From assembly GCA_015521385.1 (NCBI GenBank), contig WAOH01000031.1, forward strand, positions 1 through 30,931: DNA of 30,931 nucleotides. The letters are read 5' to 3'. Shown piece by piece: positions 24,063 through 30,931 of this stretch. The position numbers and the translations under genes are program-made. Source of the DNA: Thermoproteota archaeon (GTDB lineage Archaea; Korarchaeota; Korarchaeia; Korarchaeales; Korarchaeaceae). Position 1 is the stretch's first letter; each line of letters begins with the position of its first letter. The notes below the pieces were generated by a model. That model worked only from the letters and a program-made list of their open reading frames with translations, did no database searches and was not told where the DNA came from.

Positions 24063-24386
24063 CTACTCCACCTCTATTTGCTCCTCCGGTATCCCCCACT
24101 TCTCCTTCAGTAGTTTAGCCACCTTGTACCTGTGGTCTCCCTGCAGCAGGACGTATCCATCCTTGTACGTGCCGCCGCACGCCAGTATCCGCTTCATCTC
24201 CTTCAGGAAGGATTTCATCGTCTCCTTGGAGAACGGCAGGTTCTCGATTATGGTGACGTCCCTTCCTCTCCTTCTCTCCGTCCTTATTCTTACAGGCCTG
24301 AGTTCCTTCTCGACTTCCTCCCACGAGAAAAGCTCGATCGGGAGGCCAGTAACCGGATCCCTCAATCTCTCGTCGAACGCAACCAT
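24063..24386 (-). CDS. Translation initiation factor aIF1 (SUI1 family)
   Basis: 107 aa. The SUI1 core is clear: VRIRTERRRGRDVTIIENLP, then LKEMKRILACGGTYKDG and LLQGDHRYKVAKLL. It acts on the small ribosomal subunit in start-codon selection. The N-terminal DPVTGLP segment is like other archaeal aIF1 proteins. A TATA box lies about 29 bases upstream, so it is probably leaderless. Confidence 0.93.
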   Translation of the reverse strand: MVAFDERLRDPVTGLPIELFSWEEVEKELRPVRIRTERRRGRDVTIIENLPFSKETMKSFLKEMKRILACGGTYKDGYVLLQGDHRYKVAKLLKEKWGIPEEQIEVE

Positions 24387-24410
24387 TCCAAGCTATTCCG
24401 CCGCTGGGTG

Positions 24411-24420
24411 ATATATAAAA
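24411..24420 (-). promoter_or_regulatory. TATA box of aIF1
   Basis: TTTTATATAT on the minus strand, centred about 29 bases before the ATG at 24386. Confidence 0.55.
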
Positions 24421-24467
24421 ACATATGGTCGGGGTGAGAGGCCCCTCCTGATCCATGGATGGGCTGA

Positions 24468-24884
24468 TCAGAAGAGACCGACTATGTTGCTAGCGGAGTC
24501 CATCCACCACTTGTTGTACTCGTCTCTCTTCCTCTCCAACTCCTCGTCTGAGTAGAAGGCGAACTTCAAATCATCCGATGATCTGAAGATCTCGAGGGTC
24601 TTGAGCTCCTCAACATCCCAAACCAGCCCCGCCACTTGGGTTCTGAGCCAGTCGAGGGGATTCTCCCCCTGAGGGGCCAGCTTGGATGGCCAGTCCACCT
24701 TCCCCCTGAACCTGATGTGGTACCTCCCGTCCACCACCCTGACCTCCACTATCTCCAGCCCGTCTAGATCGATACCTCCTTCCCTCAACGTGTCTGGAGT
24801 GGCACCGAGCTTATCTAGAAAGGATCGCAGCTGACCCTCGTCCTTGAAAACAAGTTCGCCCTCTACCTTAACTTCAGAGCTCAT
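24468..24884 (-). CDS. Unrecognised 138-aa acidic protein
   Basis: Not recognised. A soluble, acidic protein with no signal or membrane segment and no Cys. Alternating strands and helices are suggested: an N-terminal VKVEGELVFKDEGQL, a middle EIVEVRVVDGRYHIRFRGKVDWPSK, and a Trp-containing C-terminal half (DWLRTQVAGLVWDVEELK; YNKWWMDSASN). ATG 24884 is preferred over GTG 24893 because a TATA box at 24907-24913 is 26 bases upstream. It lies between aIF1 and heme O synthase on the same strand, each with its own promoter, so context gives no function. Confidence 0.7.
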   Translation of the reverse strand: MSSEVKVEGELVFKDEGQLRSFLDKLGATPDTLREGGIDLDGLEIVEVRVVDGRYHIRFRGKVDWPSKLAPQGENPLDWLRTQVAGLVWDVEELKTLEIFRSSDDLKFAFYSDEELERKRDEYNKWWMDSASNIVGLF

Positions 24885-24906
24885 GCTGATCACGGTCCGT
24901 TGGGGG

Positions 24907-24913
24907 AATAAAA
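24907..24913 (-). promoter_or_regulatory. TATA box of the 138-aa gene
   Basis: TTTTATT on the minus strand, 26 bases before ATG 24884; leaderless spacing. Confidence 0.45.
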
Positions 24914-24931
24914 GGTTTGGGGAAACGTCGA

Positions 24932-25819
24932 TTACAGGAGGAGTCTCATGAGCCCATCCAAGGCGATGCCGAGGAACGCCATGCCCTCCACAGGGCTCGC
25001 GGTCTTGTACATCCTCCTAGCCCCCTCTATGGTCGGGTTCCTCGCGTAGAGGATTGACCTGTAGAGGAGCAGCAGGGTGGAAGGCAGGGAGATCGCTAGG
25101 AAGACGGGGCCGAATGGTCCTACCACGAAGAGAGCCAGCTCGCTGATAAGCATGATTATCACGGAGGCCACGATGATCTTGGCCGTCCTCTCGACCCCCA
25201 CGACGACGGGGAGCATGGGGACCCGGGCGGCCCTGTAGTCCTCCACGTGGTAGATAGCTATGTACCATATGTGGGCAGGGATCCACGTTATGGTGATAAG
25301 GGCGATCAGCAGGGCAGGAACCTCAAGTACCCCTCTAGCCGCGGCCCAGCCCGCCAAGGAGGGGGCAGCCCCGGCGACCCCGCCGAAAATTATTGACAGG
25401 GGAGTCCTCCTCTTGGTCCAGAGCGTGTACACGATCAGATCGAATACGACACCCAGAGAGGTGGAGAACGCTGTCCACGGGTTTATCAGGTAAGCGACGG
25501 CCACACCAAGCAGGAAGAGGAGGATCCCGAATGACAGGGCCTCACCCTTCGAGACCCTGCCGGACGGAATGGGTCGCTGCCTCGTCCTTCCCATCAACGA
25601 GTCGATGTCGGCGTCCAAGGCCATGTTAACGGCTGTGGTGCCCGAGATGGACAGGACCATGGCGGCCGTGAGGAGGGTGAGCACATCCAGCCTGTAGCCC
25701 CCGGCACCCACGTAGGTGAATATCGAGGTCAACAGCAGGAGGAACGTCTGCTTGGGCTTAGTCAAGCACACGTAATCCGAGATCCTGCTGGATAACTTGG
25801 ATACCGCCCTCGCTTCCAT
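24932..25819 (-). CDS. ctaB: Heme O synthase (protoheme IX farnesyltransferase)
   Basis: UbiA-family prenyltransferase that adds a farnesyl-type chain to heme B, making heme O for heme-copper oxidases. The first Asp motif NMALDADIDSLMGRTRQRP and the second motif region HVEDYRAARVPMLPVVVG are those of CtaB/Cox10 rather than of lipid prenyltransferases. About eight or nine membrane helices are suggested. ATG 25819 (295 aa) is preferred, with TTATTAG about 29 bases upstream; GTG 25843 would add eight residues. No oxidase genes are in the window; their presence elsewhere is inferred. Confidence 0.9.
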   Translation of the reverse strand: MEARAVSKLSSRISDYVCLTKPKQTFLLLLTSIFTYVGAGGYRLDVLTLLTAAMVLSISGTTAVNMALDADIDSLMGRTRQRPIPSGRVSKGEALSFGILLFLLGVAVAYLINPWTAFSTSLGVVFDLIVYTLWTKRRTPLSIIFGGVAGAAPSLAGWAAARGVLEVPALLIALITITWIPAHIWYIAIYHVEDYRAARVPMLPVVVGVERTAKIIVASVIIMLISELALFVVGPFGPVFLAISLPSTLLLLYRSILYARNPTIEGARRMYKTASPVEGMAFLGIALDGLMRLLL

Positions 25820-25843
25820 ACCGGGGAGAGGGGCTAGGCCCAC

Positions 25844-25853
25844 CTAATAACTT
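25844..25853 (-). promoter_or_regulatory. TATA box of ctaB
   Basis: AAGTTATTAG on the minus strand, centred about 29 bases before ATG 25819. Confidence 0.4.
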
Positions 25854-25905
25854 TGTGAATCGCGCTACGGGTAGAGGAAGGCTGATCATGAGAGAAAGAG
25901 GAGGA

Positions 25906-27000
25906 TCAGGGCCTGAAGGCGTATAGTTTCTCCACCTCGCGAGTTATCGGCTCCCCATCGACTATCTCGTTGTCCACGCTGACCAGCAACCCACCGAAGG
26001 GCACGATCGGATTGACGTACTCCACCGTGAACCCGGCCACGGCCGTCTCCCACTCGGGGTACTTCAGGGCGAACTTCATGACGAGTGCGCCCTTGATATA
26101 CCTCTTTCCCACCGGGTGGGTGATCGATCTGGGGATCTCCTTGCCACCTATCCTCCAAGTGGTCCTGTTACCCACCGACTCCATCTTGAACGCGACGAAG
26201 ACGAGAGGTTCCTTAGGATTGGCCTTCCCCGGCTCGGGACATCTTTCCGTACTGGCGTTGACCTTATCATCTATGAGCTGGATGGTCCTGCAGAAGCGGG
26301 GCCTGCCTAGATCGTCTACGAGGTTGACCTCCACCGTGGTGTAGTTGACACCTAAGTAGAGGTAGGTCCGCGTCCGAGTCACATTGTACAGGGAAGTCCC
26401 GTTGACCTCCACCCGGCCCAACACCCTCCACTCATCGGTTCCCCAGGGATAGGGCTGGTAGATGCCCTTCTCCTTGTTGTAATTGTACCTCTCGACGTAG
26501 TATATGGCGAACGAGTCATCGCTTAATGCTACCTCGTAGCCAGCCCTCAGCCACAGCCGGGTCAGCCCGAGGAGTGTCCAATCCTTGAAGAAGAAGGCCG
26601 AGGCCTCCAGCGTTTCCCTCCTAGTGTGACCCGCGAGGACGACTATGTCCCTGCCCCCCTTGAAGATGGATACCAGGAAGGTCCTCGGCTCATTCACGAG
26701 GGTGGTCGCGTTCTGCGGGGGGATGTAGTTTGAGGATATGTTCCCCACACCATCGTAGGCCTCCGGGCCCCCCAAGATGAGTATGACCTCGTAGTTCTTC
26801 AGCGCCTCCTTAAAGTCACCGGGCCCCATGATCTGATACTCCACGCCTGAGTTGGTGAGGATCTCCCCTATGAATTGAGCGGTGGGCATGTCGGCCTCGT
26901 TGCTGATTATGGCTACCTTGGGGGCCCTCTCACCGATCACCTGAGTGAGGGCCGAGGGTACCAGCAGCAGAGCGATTAGGATGGCTACTGAGAGCTTCAT
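25906..27000 (-). CDS. Secreted protein of unknown function, possibly S-layer related
   Basis: 364 aa with a clear signal peptide (MKLSVAILIALLLVPSALT). No C-terminal membrane helix is seen, so it is secreted or surface-bound. The N-terminal half looks like an alternating alpha/beta domain (KVAIISNEADMPTAQFIGEIL; VILILGGPEAYDG; DIVVLAGHTRRETLEA). The GGP element recalls surface-layer proteins of other archaea, but this is a weak likeness. The C-terminal part is beta-rich. Seven N-x-S/T sequons fit a glycosylated exported protein. ATG 27000 is taken as the start since the signal peptide begins there; GTG 27015 would add five residues. It follows sufB but has its own TATA-like box. Confidence 0.75.
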   Translation of the reverse strand: MKLSVAILIALLLVPSALTQVIGERAPKVAIISNEADMPTAQFIGEILTNSGVEYQIMGPGDFKEALKNYEVILILGGPEAYDGVGNISSNYIPPQNATTLVNEPRTFLVSIFKGGRDIVVLAGHTRRETLEASAFFFKDWTLLGLTRLWLRAGYEVALSDDSFAIYYVERYNYNKEKGIYQPYPWGTDEWRVLGRVEVNGTSLYNVTRTRTYLYLGVNYTTVEVNLVDDLGRPRFCRTIQLIDDKVNASTERCPEPGKANPKEPLVFVAFKMESVGNRTTWRIGGKEIPRSITHPVGKRYIKGALVMKFALKYPEWETAVAGFTVEYVNPIVPFGGLLVSVDNEIVDGEPITREVEKLYAFRP

Positions 27001-27020
27001 CCCGGCATCCCCCACCTCGA

Positions 27021-27027
27021 CTTAAAG
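27021..27027 (-). promoter_or_regulatory. TATA-like box before the secreted protein gene
   Basis: CTTTAAG on the minus strand, about 24 bases before ATG 27000. A GAGGTGG at 27012-27018 could instead be a ribosome-binding site, so the mode of initiation is unclear. Confidence 0.35.
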
Positions 27028-27046
27028 AGTTTTACGCGACGTCTGG

Positions 27047-28363
27047 CTACATCCCCTTGATGCTCAGCTCGATGAGCTTCTTTATCTCGTTGGCGTACTC
27101 GAACGGTATATCCCTCACGACGGGCTCGAAGAACCCCAGCACTATCATCGTTATGGCCTCCTCCTCGCTCAGCCCCCTGCTCATCAGGTAGAAGAGCTTG
27201 TCCTCAGCCACTTTCCCCACGTAGGCCTCGTGACCGAGCTCGGAGTCTATCTCATCGCTCCTAAGCGCTGGTATGGTCTCGCTCGAGGCCTCGGGCGACA
27301 GGAGCAGGGAGTCACACTGGACGAACCCGCTGGAACCCTTGGCACCTTTGACGATCTCCACCTTCCCGTAGAAGTTGGTGGATCCCCTGTCCTTGGCAAC
27401 GCTCTTGCTGATGACCTGACTCCTCGTGTTAGGGGCTAGATGCCTTATCACCACGCCGGCATCGTGTCTCTCCTCCCCCTTCACGAAGGAGAGGCCCACG
27501 TTCCTGGCGGACGACCCCTCACCCCTCAGGTGTATGACAGGCCTGACGGCCGTGTGCTTGCTACCCATGAGGGACTCGACCCATTCTATCTTCGCCCGGC
27601 TCATGGCGACGCCCCTCTTGGTGGGGAGGTTGATCACGTGATTCGCCCAGTTCTGCATGGTGGTTATCCTGACCTCAGCCCCCGGGTAGGCCCACACCTC
27701 GGTAACCCCGTAGTGCAGCGCCTCCCTTATGTAGGAGGGTGCCGAGCATCCCTCTATGTAGTGGACCTTCGATCCCTCCTCGGCCACCACTATCGTGTGA
27801 TCCGCCTGAGCGACGGGGAGGGACCTCATCACGAAGAGGGCGCTTATCGGGAAGGGGACCTCTACCCCTTCTGGCACGTATATGAACGTGCCCCCAGCCC
27901 AGAGGGCGTAGTGGAGGGCCAGTATCTTGTTCTCTTCCGGGCCCGCCAGCCGGGCGAAGTAGGTCCTCACCAAGTCCTCGTGCTCCCTTATGGCCCTGTC
28001 TATGGGCATGGCTATTACTCCCAGGGACTTGAGCTGATCGGAGAACGTCTGGTACACTATCGAGGAGTCCACCTGCACCTGCATACCCGCGAGCATCTCC
28101 ATCTCCTCTTCGGGTATGCCCAGGGCCTCAAGCGTCTCCCTGACCTCTTGGGGCAGCTCCTCCAGCTTCTCGGCCTTCTCAGCCGGTGAGAAGTACTCCA
28201 GGGACTCGAAATCCACCTTCACATGCCTGGCATGCTCGGGCATGTCTAGCTTGAAGAAGAGACTGGCGGACCTCTCCCTTATCTCCCTCAACCACTCAGG
28301 CTCTCCAAGCTCCCGAGAGATCTGCCTGGCCTTGTTTACAAGGAACTCCTCGGTCAGACTCAC
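27047..28363 (-). CDS. sufB: SufB, Fe-S cluster assembly scaffold
   Basis: Scaffold of the SUF system that builds Fe-S clusters, needed by the many Fe-S proteins encoded in this window. 438 aa. Family segments seen: FIYVPEGVEVPFPI, HYIEGCSAPSY with its Cys, the late FVQCDSLLLSPEASSETIPAL with the reactive Cys, and DEIDSELGHEAYVGKV. It overlaps sufC by 4 bases (ATGA). No SufD, SufS or SufU gene follows, so this is the two-gene archaeal form. Confidence 0.95.
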   Translation of the reverse strand: MSLTEEFLVNKARQISRELGEPEWLREIRERSASLFFKLDMPEHARHVKVDFESLEYFSPAEKAEKLEELPQEVRETLEALGIPEEEMEMLAGMQVQVDSSIVYQTFSDQLKSLGVIAMPIDRAIREHEDLVRTYFARLAGPEENKILALHYALWAGGTFIYVPEGVEVPFPISALFVMRSLPVAQADHTIVVAEEGSKVHYIEGCSAPSYIREALHYGVTEVWAYPGAEVRITTMQNWANHVINLPTKRGVAMSRAKIEWVESLMGSKHTAVRPVIHLRGEGSSARNVGLSFVKGEERHDAGVVIRHLAPNTRSQVISKSVAKDRGSTNFYGKVEIVKGAKGSSGFVQCDSLLLSPEASSETIPALRSDEIDSELGHEAYVGKVAEDKLFYLMSRGLSEEEAITMIVLGFFEPVVRDIPFEYANEIKKLIELSIKGM

Positions 28364-29109
28364 CTTATCACCACCTCGAACCCGCTCTCCTGTATCCTCT
28401 CGAAGAGATCGCTTCCGCCGCTGGCCACTATCCTGCCGTCGTACATCACGTGAACCCTGTCGACCCTCAGGTGCCTGTAGAGCCCTCCCGTGTGGGTTAT
28501 GAGAAGGAGGGTGATTCCCTCCTGCAGGGCCCTGCTCAGCAGCCTCCCAATGACGTTGAGGGAGTCAACATCGACCCCGGAGTCGGGCTCGTCGAGAATA
28601 GCCAGCCTGGGCCTCAGGGCGAACATCTGCAGTATCTCGAACTTCTTCTTCTCCCCTCCTGAGAAGCCAACATTTACCTCCCTGCTCAGGAATCCCTCAT
28701 CGAACCCAAGGGCCTCCATGTAGGGCCCGAGCTTCTCCATCACGAACTCCTCCACGTGCTCCCTTAGCGGCGTGAGGGGCTTCTCCCCGATCCTCTTCTC
28801 GATGAGCTTCGCCAGGTAATCGGCCATGTTCAGACCCTCTATCTCCACGGGATTCTGGAACGCCAGAAAGAGACCCCTCCTGGCCCTCTCGTCGGGAGGG
28901 GACGAGGTTATGTCCTCACCCTCGAAGAATATCCTCCCCCCGATCACCTCGTAGGCCGGGTGCCCCGCGACCGCGAGGGCCAGGGTGGATTTCCCCGACC
29001 CATTCGGGCCTATGATCAGATGCACCTGCCCTCTCTGAACCTCCAAATCAGCTCCCTTGAGTATCTCTCTGTCCTCAACGCGGACCCTGAGTCCATCGAG
29101 TCTCAGCAT
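28360..29109 (-). CDS. sufC: SufC, ABC-type ATPase of Fe-S assembly
   Basis: Cytosolic ABC ATPase that drives the SufB scaffold. Walker A GPNGSGKST, Q-loop FLAFQNP, signature FSGGEKKKFEI, Walker B LAILDEPDSGVD and a switch His in LLITHTGG are all present. 249 aa. First gene of the sufCB operon, with a TATA-like TAAAATAAG on the minus strand near 29142-29150 and a short leader of about 10 bases. Confidence 0.96.
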   Translation of the reverse strand: MLRLDGLRVRVEDREILKGADLEVQRGQVHLIIGPNGSGKSTLALAVAGHPAYEVIGGRIFFEGEDITSSPPDERARRGLFLAFQNPVEIEGLNMADYLAKLIEKRIGEKPLTPLREHVEEFVMEKLGPYMEALGFDEGFLSREVNVGFSGGEKKKFEILQMFALRPRLAILDEPDSGVDVDSLNVIGRLLSRALQEGITLLLITHTGGLYRHLRVDRVHVMYDGRIVASGGSDLFERIQESGFEVVIR

Positions 29110-29214
29110 TTTGGAACACCTTCCCGTCTAGCGGAGGGCGTCTTATTTTACCTTACACTCGTAGAACTATAGTTATGGATTCAACGTTATAAAGTTTCAC
29201 CGATGGGGGACGCG
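29110..29214. promoter_or_regulatory. Divergent promoter region sufCB / membrane propeller gene
   Basis: Minus strand: TAAAATAAG at 29142-29150, 37 bases before the sufC ATG. Plus strand: GTTATAAAG at 29186-29194, 26 bases before ATG 29215. The second spacing indicates a leaderless message and favours 29215 over ATG 29203. Confidence 0.5.
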
Positions 29215-30543
29215 ATGAGACCTCTCCTCCCACTACTCCTCCTCGCTTTAACGGTCCCTCCACTCCTCCACAGCGATGCCCTGCCCCTGATTGAGGTGTG
29301 GATCGAGGACGCCGCGGCAAGGCAGGTCGCGCTATCGGAGGAACTAATGGCCTATCTGAGTGAGAACGGGACCTTGGTCGTGATCAGCGGCCATGGGAGA
29401 TCGAGTGTGGAGGTGGGAGAGGGGAGGCTCCTTGCTGGGAGGGAAGTTTTCCTCCAGAAGGGAGACACCCTGTACCTGATCACCCCAGCTGGCTTGGAGA
29501 GGATCATGGACTGCGGAGGGTGCTCTTTCTACCCGTATTCTAGGGACAGGATCGCCGTGGTGGACTCCAAAGGTCTGCTCCTGCTGGTGAACGGCGAGAG
29601 GAGGAGGCTGAGCGTGAAGGGGACGATCAGGTGGTCGGACGACGGGCGGAGGCTCTCAATGATATCGGGCGACGAGCTACTCGTGATCAACGCATCTGGA
29701 TCGATCCTGTGGAGGAAGGACCTGAACACGCAGCTCTTCGACGCCGAGCCCGACGGCCTGACCTACGTCTGCATGAAGGGGTGCGAGGTGTACGCGATAA
29801 ACGACAGGTCCTACGTTGCGTGGACCAACAGACTTTGCAGGTGCTGCATTCCCGGTAGGCTGGATAGATCCGGGGACCATCTCCTCGTGCTGGTCCAGGG
29901 CAAGGAGCTGGCCGTTCTGAATGCGAGCGACGGGAGAAGGGTGCAGTCCCTAGAGCTGCAGGGATACGAGGTGGATGCGATCCCCGGGATAGTCACGGTC
30001 AGGGACGGCGATGGGAGAATACACCTGCTCGTGGATGCGAGCAGGATACGATTAAAGGGGGAGAGCGCCGGCGCTCTCTTCAGCTGGGATGTGCCCCGCT
30101 GGCTGAGGTTCGGGGAACTCGTGCTGAAGCATTCGCGCGGCAGCGAGACGGTGCCCGTGGGCATCGACAGCTTCGTGCCGATTCCCGGGCACGGGGACAC
30201 GAACGTTACCCTGAAGGGGATCTCCGGGGAGGCCTCCCTGAAATTGGTGGTGAGGGTGAAGCCGTTGAACGCAACCGCCACCCCCTTCGGGGACGTCTAC
30301 GTTTCCGGAGATGGGGACTTGGAGATCGAGGTGGATGGGAGGAGGTACGCTCCCCCAGCTCGGGTGGATACCGGTTGGCTCCCCACCTACTCCGTCAGGG
30401 TATACAACCACGGTGTGCCAGTGGCGGAGCTCACCTCGATCAACGCCAAGTTCCTGCTCCTGTCGCTCGCGCTGCTGGTCAGCGGGATCCTCCTCTGGAG
30501 GTTCCGATCCAGATCCTCAAACGCTGAAGAATCTCACGGTTAG
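29215..30543 (+). CDS. Exported, C-terminally anchored probable beta-propeller protein
   Basis: 442 aa, not assigned to a named family. Signal peptide MRPLLPLLLLALTVPPLL and a C-terminal helix (FLLLSLALLVSGILLWRFRSR) place the body outside the cell, anchored at its end. The middle has repeated short strands of WD/PQQ-like type (GDELLVINASGSILWRKDL; KELAVLNASDGRRVQSLEL), suggesting a beta-propeller, followed by a beta domain. Cysteines are clustered (CGGC, C..C, CRCC) and could form disulfides outside. Five N-x-S/T sequons. It stands alone between sufC and a dehydrogenase gene. Ligand unknown. Confidence 0.75.
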   Translation: MRPLLPLLLLALTVPPLLHSDALPLIEVWIEDAAARQVALSEELMAYLSENGTLVVISGHGRSSVEVGEGRLLAGREVFLQKGDTLYLITPAGLERIMDCGGCSFYPYSRDRIAVVDSKGLLLLVNGERRRLSVKGTIRWSDDGRRLSMISGDELLVINASGSILWRKDLNTQLFDAEPDGLTYVCMKGCEVYAINDRSYVAWTNRLCRCCIPGRLDRSGDHLLVLVQGKELAVLNASDGRRVQSLELQGYEVDAIPGIVTVRDGDGRIHLLVDASRIRLKGESAGALFSWDVPRWLRFGELVLKHSRGSETVPVGIDSFVPIPGHGDTNVTLKGISGEASLKLVVRVKPLNATATPFGDVYVSGDGDLEIEVDGRRYAPPARVDTGWLPTYSVRVYNHGVPVAELTSINAKFLLLSLALLVSGILLWRFRSRSSNAEESHG

Positions 30544-30545
30544 CC

Positions 30546-30554
30546 TTTATTTTT
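30546..30554 (+). promoter_or_regulatory. TATA box of the dehydrogenase gene
   Basis: TTTATTTTT at 30546-30554 follows the preceding stop codon by two bases and is about 25 bases before ATG 30574; leaderless spacing. It may also serve as the T-tract terminator of the gene before. Confidence 0.45.
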
Positions 30555-30573
30555 GCCTCGCTCCCTAAGACCT

Positions 30574-30931
30574 ATGGAACTCGGACTGACCGGCAAGCTG
30601 GCTGTCGTTACCGGGGGAAGCTCCGGATTAGGGAAGGCTGCCGCGTCTTCCCTCCTCAGGGAGGGCGCTAGGGTACTGATAGCGTCGAGGAATGAGGATA
30701 GGTTGCGGAAAGCCGTGAGCGAGCTGTCCGCCCTAGGCGAGGTGGAGGCCCTCAGGGCGGATCTCACCAGGCTCGAAGATATAGAGTCCCTGTTCAGGAG
30801 ATCCGAGGAGATGGGTGGAGCTGACGTGCTCGTGGTCAGCTATGGGGGGCCCAGGATAGCGAGGTTCGGGGACCTAAGCGATGACGACTGGTACCACGCG
30901 TACGAGCTTCTGGTGATGAGCGTCGTGAGGC
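30574..30931 (+). CDS. Short-chain dehydrogenase/reductase, 5' part
   Basis: The gene runs off the window end; about 119 codons are seen. Rossmann fold with TGGSSGLG (residues 14-21) for NAD(P) binding and an Arg near the end of the second strand (IASRNEDRL), which favours NADPH. The usual NNAG is SYGGP, as in some FabG-like or glucose dehydrogenase-like members. The catalytic Ser/Tyr/Lys lie beyond the window. The substrate cannot be told. Confidence 0.88.
   Translation, partial: MELGLTGKLAVVTGGSSGLGKAAASSLLREGARVLIASRNEDRLRKAVSELSALGEVEALRADLTRLEDIESLFRRSEEMGGADVLVVSYGGPRIARFGDLSDDDWYHAYELLVMSVVR

Noticed and set aside
24010..24411. Plus-strand open frame over aIF1
   Set aside because: Ser-rich antisense of a certain SUI1 gene; no ribosome-binding site or motif.
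1..30931. tRNA, rRNA or CRISPR arrays
   Set aside because: The intergenic spaces were read for tRNA-like arms and evenly spaced repeats and none was found; short non-coding RNAs cannot be excluded by eye.

Overview
The window reads as the chromosome of a thermophilic archaeon, most likely in or near the Thermoproteota/Korarchaeota branch. The signs are AGG-dominated arginine and ATA-rich isoleucine codons, a SUI1/aIF1 gene, TATA-led leaderless promoters, Tat-exported redox enzymes, a minimal SufBC system, an Mrp-type ATPase in place of classical HypB, and a K+-independent membrane pyrophosphatase. No rRNA, tRNA, CRISPR array or insertion sequence was seen. The exact lineage cannot be fixed from this sequence alone.

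Region 1 (1-9105) is one dense operon for a membrane-bound, outward-facing [NiFe] hydrogenase of the Isp type. It encodes a Tat-exported small subunit with a C-terminal anchor, the large subunit, a cytochrome b-like Isp1 and an HdrC/HdrB-like Isp2. Maturation genes follow: a probable inactive relative of the hydrogenase protease, a real protease, HypA, an Mrp-type ATPase, HypC and HypE. HypD and HypF are not in the window. A 45-aa reading frame on the opposite strand abuts hypE (9106-9243).

Region 2 (9244-16417) is a second Tat-exported redox enzyme: an FdnGHI-type formate dehydrogenase with cysteine in place of selenocysteine, followed by fdhE and a convergent fdhD-like gene that lacks the usual CxxC. 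The leaders of the hydrogenase and formate dehydrogenase operons share three short motifs in the same order, one of them at almost the same distance from the start codon. This suggests common regulation.

Region 3 (16449-21784) is housekeeping: a CxxCC metal-binding protein, TldD/TldE, a one-piece GMP synthase and a VapBC toxin-antitoxin pair with a palindrome over its start. Region 4 (21826-30931) holds the H+-pyrophosphatase, aIF1, an unrecognised acidic protein, heme O synthase, a secreted protein of unknown function, SufB/SufC, a membrane-anchored probable beta-propeller and the 5' part of a short-chain dehydrogenase.

Together, regions 1 and 2 describe an organism able to oxidise H2 and formate on the outer face of its membrane and pass electrons through cytochrome b subunits to a membrane carrier pool. 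Heme O synthase hints at a heme-copper oxidase elsewhere. The most unusual signals are the catalytically stripped protease paralogue, the Asn at a proximal-cluster ligand position, the Cys-less FdhD and the shared leader motifs.
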